DNA from: Escarpia spicata
Taxonomy: Eukaryota > Annelida > Polychaeta > Sabellida > Siboglinidae
Direction: 5' to 3'
Length of the DNA stretch: 64,000 nt
NCBI GenBank assembly: GCA_963995525.1
Contig: OZ023214.1
Location: 57,365,823 to 57,429,822, forward strand
Shown: positions 59,113 through 64,000 of the stretch, one piece after another
Numbering within the stretch: position 1 is the stretch's first letter
Layout: each line of letters opens with the position of its first letter
Notes under the pieces: model-generated
Database searches by the model: none
What the model saw: the letters and a program-made list of their open reading frames with translations, nothing else
Told to the model about the DNA's origin: nothing
Program-made: the position numbers and the translations under genes

Positions 59113-61540
59113 TACCACCCCTGGCTTGTGGGGATGTCTGTCAGGATAGTGTAGTAAACAGCCACCCCTGGCTTGTGAGGATGTCTGTCAGGGTAGTGTA
59201 GTCAACTACCACCCCTGGCTTGTGAGGATGTCTGTCAGGGTAGTGTAGTCAACTACCACCCCTGACTTGTGGGGATATCTGTCAGGGTAGTGTAGTCAAC
59301 TACCACCCCTGGCTTGTGAGGATGTCTGTCATATTAGTGTAGTCAACTACCACCCCTGGCTTGTGAGGATGTCTGTCATGGTAGTGTAGTCAACTACCAC
59401 CCCTGGCTTGTGAGGATGTCTGTCCGGGTAGTGTAGTCAACTACCACCCCTGGCTTGTGAGGATGTCTGTCAGGGTAATGTAGTCAACTACCACCCCTGG
59501 CTTGTGAGGATGTCTGTCAGGGTAGTGTAGTCAACTACCACCACTAGCTTGTGAGGATGTCTGTCAGGGTAGTTTAGTCAACTACCACCCTGGCTAGTGA
59601 GGATGTCTGTCAGGGTAGTGTAGTCAACTACCACCCCTGGCTTGTGAGGATGTCTGTCAGGGTAGTGTAGTCAACTACCACCCATGGCTTGCGAGGATGT
59701 CTGTCAGGGTAGTGTAGTCAACTACCACCCATGGCTTGTGAGGATGTCTGTCAGGGTAGTGTAGTCAACTACCACCACTAGCTTGTGAGGATGTCTGTCA
59801 GGGGTAATGTAGTCAACTACCACCACTAGCTTGTAAGGATGTCTGTCATGGGTAGTGTAGTCATCTACCACCACTAGCTTGTGAGGATGTCTGTCAGGGG
59901 TAGTGTAGTTAACTACCACCACTAGCTTGTGAGGATGTCTGTCAGGGTAGTGTAGTCAACTACCACCCCTGACTTGTGAGGATGTCTGTCAGGGGTAGGG
60001 TAGTCAACTACCACCATTAGCTTGTGGGGATGTTTGTCAGGGGTATGTATTCAACTACCACCACTAGCTTGTGGGGATGTCTGTCAGGGTACTTGTGAGG
60101 ATGTCTGTCAGGGTAGTGTAGTCAACTACCACCACTAGCTTGTGAGTATGTCTGTCAGGGTAGTGTAGTCAACTACCACCCCTGGCTTGTGTGGATGTCT
60201 GTCAGGGTAGTTTAGTCAACTACCACCCTGGCTTGTGAGGATGTCTGTCAGGTTAGTGTAGTTGACTACACTACCCTGACAAACGTCACCCCTGGCTTGT
60301 GAGGATGTCTGTCTGGGTAGTTGTGAGTATGTCTGTCTGGGTAATGTAGTCAACTACCACCCCTTGCTTGTGAGGATGTCTGTCAGGCTAGTTTAGTCAA
60401 CTACCACCCTGGCTTGTGAGGATGTCTGTCAAGGTAGTGTAGTCAACTACCACCACTAGCTTGTGGGGATGTCTGTCATTGTAGTGTAGTCAACTACCAC
60501 CCCTGGCTTGTGAGGATGTCTGTCAGGGGTAGTGTAATCAACTACCACCACTAGCTTGTGCGGATGTCTGTCAGGGTAGTGTAGTCAACTACCACCCCTG
60601 GCTTGTGAGGATGTCTGTCAGGGGTAGTGTAGTCAACTACCACCACTAGATTGTACGGATGTCTGTCAGGGTAGTGTAGTCAACTACCACCACTAGCTTG
60701 TGAGTATGTATGTCAGGGTAGTGTAGTCAACTACCACCACTAGCTTGTGAGTATGTCTGTCAGGGTAGTGTAGTCAACTACCACCCCTGGCTTATGAGGA
60801 TGTCTGTCGGGGTAGTTTAGTCAACTACCACCCTGGCTTGTGAGGATGTCTGTCAAGGTAGTGTAGTCAACTACCACCACTAACTTGTGAGGATGTCTGT
60901 CAGGGTAGTGTAGTCAACTATCACCCCTGGCTTGTGTATTATATCTGTCAGGGTAGTGTAGTCAACTACCACCCCTGGCTTGTGAGGATGTCTGTCAGGG
61001 TAGTGTAGTCAACTACCACCCCTGGCTTGTGAGGATGTCTGTCAGGGTAGTGTAGTCAACTACCACCCCTGGCTTATGAGGATGTCTGTCAGGGTAATGT
61101 AGTCAACTACCACCCCTGGCTTGTGAGGATGTCTGTCAGGGTAGTGTAGTCAAGTACCACCCCTGGCTTGTGAGGATGTCTGTCAGGGTAGTGTAGTCAA
61201 CTACCACCCCTGGCTTATGAGGATGTCTGTCAGGGTAATGTAGTCAACTACCACCCCTGGCTTGTGAGGATGTCTGTCAGGGTAGTGTAGTCAACTACCA
61301 CCCCTGGCTTATGAGGATGTCTGTCAGGGTAATGTAGTCAACTACCACCCCTGGCTTGTGAGGATGTCTGTCAGGGGTAGTGTAGTCAACTACCAACCCT
61401 GGCTTGTTGGGATGTCTGTCAGGGGTAGTGTAGTCAACTACCAACCCTGGCTTGTTGGGATGTCTGTCAGGGGTAGTGTAGTCAACTACCAACCCTGGCT
61501 TGCTGGGATGTCTGTCAGGGGTAGTGTAGTCTGGTTTGTG
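59113..61540. repeat. 47-bp minisatellite, about 52 copies
   Basis: Unit ACTACCACCCCTGGCTTGTG, AGGATGTCTGTCAGGGTAG, TGTAGTCA. GTAGTCAACTAC in each unit is a near-palindrome. Subfamilies (CACTAGCTTG, CCCTGGCTTG, AACCCTGGCTTGTT) are grouped by position. A short inverted piece lies near 60255-60290. Confidence 0.96.
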
Positions 61541-62200
61541 GGGATGCTTGAGGGAAATAGTTCTAGGTGTGTTAATATTTATTGGATTGGGCTGTGAATC
61601 TCAAGTCCCATCTCATGGTACCACTCGTTTGACCTTACACATTTTGTGACATTATGAAAGAACGAATGAGCCGCCTATAATATTTACCAGAAAAACGCCC
61701 AGATATAGTGAGACTTGTATGGATTGTTGTTACTGTACCATTGGATATATTGAGACCATTTTGGAGATTTTAAACTTGCTGTTCACAGTGGAAGACAATT
61801 TACCATTGAACAGGATAGGATGTGTATTATTTACATGTAAGTGCATAGTATTTAAGATGTTTATCCATGATGAGTCTTCATGTTTATTCAACGAGTAAGC
61901 TGTAATTATATATAAATACCTTATGTTGCATCAAGATTTGCACCCAGACATTTACTAGGTAAACAGCTTAGTTGAAAAGCCTCGTTCAAACTACAAATTG
62001 TGCTGGAATGCTGATCCAGTGTATGTGTCTTGACTGGTATTATAAATGACAGAAATGAAACAATCAGACAACAACTCAAGCGGGCTGATAGGTTAGAAAA
62101 CAGTGGAGACAATTTCCCCAAAGTCATTGTTGTTACAAACTAAAATTAATTGCATTCTCCATAAATATCAGAACGAAATGTGTTTGTTTCCAAAGAAGCA
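61541..62200. other. Unique downstream flank
   Basis: No gene, array or transposon end is recognised here. Confidence 0.5.
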
Positions 62201-62544
62201 AAGACTGTTTTATTGTCACTCTCAGGTACCTAGATATCATATATTGGGCTAAAATAGAGTGACACCTCAACATTTAGGTCTGGACTGGTCCAAAGTGACC
62301 TCACAAGCAAGGTGAGTATACGTAGACTCATTCTGGACTGTCATGGGGGACCTAATTGCGAGGGGCTGTACTGTAGATTCAGTGTGGAACCTCACTATTA
62401 AGGTCATCCTTGGGAAAAAAGTGACCTGAATAGTGAGGTGACCATATTAGTCAAACTAATTTCCTATGTTGTTAGAGATTTAATTTGGGACTGTCCTATG
62501 ACCTTTATTGTGAGGTGGCTATATTACTGAGGTGACAGTAAAGC
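62200..62544. repeat. Interspersed repeat leading into the 35-bp array
   Basis: It has the alternating style GTGACCTGAATAGTGAGGTG, CACTATTAAGGTCATCC and ACTGAGGTGACAGTAAAG, probably a short interspersed or DNA-element remnant. It ends in GGTTTGACTGTACTACTAG, the motif that forms the next array. Confidence 0.5.
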
Positions 62545-63322
62545 GTGGTTTGACTGTACTACTAGTGTTACCATCAAATGGGGTTCGACTGTACTTCTAG
62601 TGTGACCATCAAATGGGGTTCGAATGTACTACTAGTGTGACCATCAAATGGGGTTCGACTGTACTACTAGTGTGACCATCAAATGGGGTTCCACTGTACT
62701 ACTAGTGTGACCATCAAAAGGGGTTCCACTGTACTACTAGTGTGACCATCAAATGGGGTTCCACTGTACTACTAGTGTGACCATCAAATGGGGTTCCACT
62801 GTACTACTAGTGTGACCATCAAATGGGGTTCCACTGTACTACTAGTGTGACCATCAGATGGGATTCCACTGTACTACTAGTGTGACCATAAAATGGTGTT
62901 TGACTGTACTACTAGTGTGACCATCAAATGGGGTTCTACTGTACTACTAGTGTGACCATCAAATGGGGTTCCACTGTACTACTAATGTGACCATCGAATG
63001 GGGTTCCACTGTACTACTAGTGTCACCATCAAATGGGGTTCCACTGTACTACTAGTGTCACCATCAAATGGGGTTCCACTGTAGTACTAATGTGACCATC
63101 AAATGGGGTTCCACTGTACTACTAGTGTTACCTTCAAATGAGGTTCCACTGTACTACTAATGTGACCTTCAAATGGGGTTCCACTGTACTACTAGTGTCA
63201 CCATCAAATGGGGTTCCACTGTACTACTAGTGTCACCATCAAATGGGGTTCCACTGTACTACTAGTGTCACCATCAAATGGGGTTCCACTGTACTACTAG
63301 TGTCACCATCAAATGAGCTTGA
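62545..63322. repeat. 35-bp minisatellite, about 22 copies
   Basis: Unit TGTGACCATCAAATGGGGTT plus CCACTGTACTACTAG. First units have TTCGACTGTACT, later ones TTCCACTGTACT, with GTCACC variants at the far end. Confidence 0.96.
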
Positions 63323-64000
63323 CTATACTGCATCATTTGGCCTTTCAACAGCCAAGGCAATAGTTTTGATAGTTTCATAGGCTACTACAGCTTTATAAAA
63401 CTTACAGTATAATTATTTTTTAATACAAACAGACAGCATGAATAAAAAACTGAATTAAAAAAAGGAAGGATACCGCGAAGTGGACCAACCAATCTAGAAA
63501 CAGAGGAACATTAGAGAAAATTGAGAGGAACAAATAAGAATGGCGAATAGCGGTTGAGAGAAGCACATAATTATGGATCATTAAAGGCTTAGAGTGTTAA
63601 TATTAAGGCGTCAAGCTAAGAAACTTAATTAATTAATTGTGACATATATAATTAAGGGAACACATTCTTCTCAAACAAATGCCCATGTGACTAAATACCA
63701 AAAGTTGTAAATTTACTACCCTCCCTGCATAACTATTTCCTTTAGCAATCACATTATAAAAAAGGAGAAAGTTTACAAATAGTGATGTCATACTGTTATA
63801 TATTATATATATTACATATTATACCATTAACATATTTAATATTCTTATTTAAACCAAAAAGTCTCAAAATGTTTTAATTACCTATATATTCTAATAACGA
63901 TTTTTTTTTTTTTATTAAATTATATTAAAGATATAACATTAAATCATACCTTATTGCCAAACCAAAAACAGCATGTCAAGAAAACAATTTGATCTAAACA
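63323..64000. other. AT-rich flank to window end
   Basis: Poly-T and TATATA tracts; no coding or repeat feature is recognised. Confidence 0.5.

Noticed and set aside
56190..64000. A second host gene downstream
   Set aside because: Frames here are short, lack recognisable domains, or are products of the 32-, 47- and 35-bp arrays.

Overview
Organism and main gene. The window is animal DNA: AT-rich introns, GT-AG splicing, non-LTR retrotransposons, hAT-type DNA elements and very many minisatellites. Repeat style and protein similarity suggest a marine lophotrochozoan, perhaps a mollusc; this is inference. One host gene is recognisable, on the + strand: the 3' three quarters of USP48 (ubiquitin-specific peptidase 48). 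I reconstruct 20 exons between 308 and 57259. Every junction keeps codon phase, and together they encode about 762 residues: the end of the USP catalytic domain with the catalytic-His box, three DUSP domains, a basic linker, a ubiquitin-like domain and the C-terminal tail. The first exons, with the catalytic Cys, lie upstream of the window.

Layout. 1-2799: first two exons, with an 80-bp array of copied exon starts between them. 2800-12206: six more exons, a TIR element, a LINE tail, a 2.3-kb interspersed repeat and a foldback element. 12207-16874: 94/86-bp array running up to exon w9. 16875-22214: degenerate LINE with a nested hAT-like element, then exon w10. 22215-25017: 31-bp array from the w10 donor, hAT-type element, exon w11, 20-bp array from its donor. 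25018-32029: second copy of the 2.3-kb repeat, 54-bp array, MITE, exons w12 and w13. 32030-47531: a 15-kb array of 54-bp units with 3.2-3.7-kb higher-order duplications. 47532-57259: exons w14-w20 separated by arrays of 37, 68, 20, 27 and 46 bp. 57260-64000: 3'UTR, then arrays of 32, 47 and 35 bp; no second gene was found.

Main discovery. About half of the window (roughly 32 kb by my addition) is tandem repeat. Several arrays are anchored on USP48 splice junctions: they begin at a 5' splice site or end at a 3' splice site, and their units carry copies of that site, in three introns with adjoining exon sequence (54, about 12 and about 7 nt). The gene is therefore lined with tens of decoy acceptors and donors. 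The unit sequences are unrelated to one another, so this looks like a recurrent process acting at exon edges rather than spread of one repeat family.
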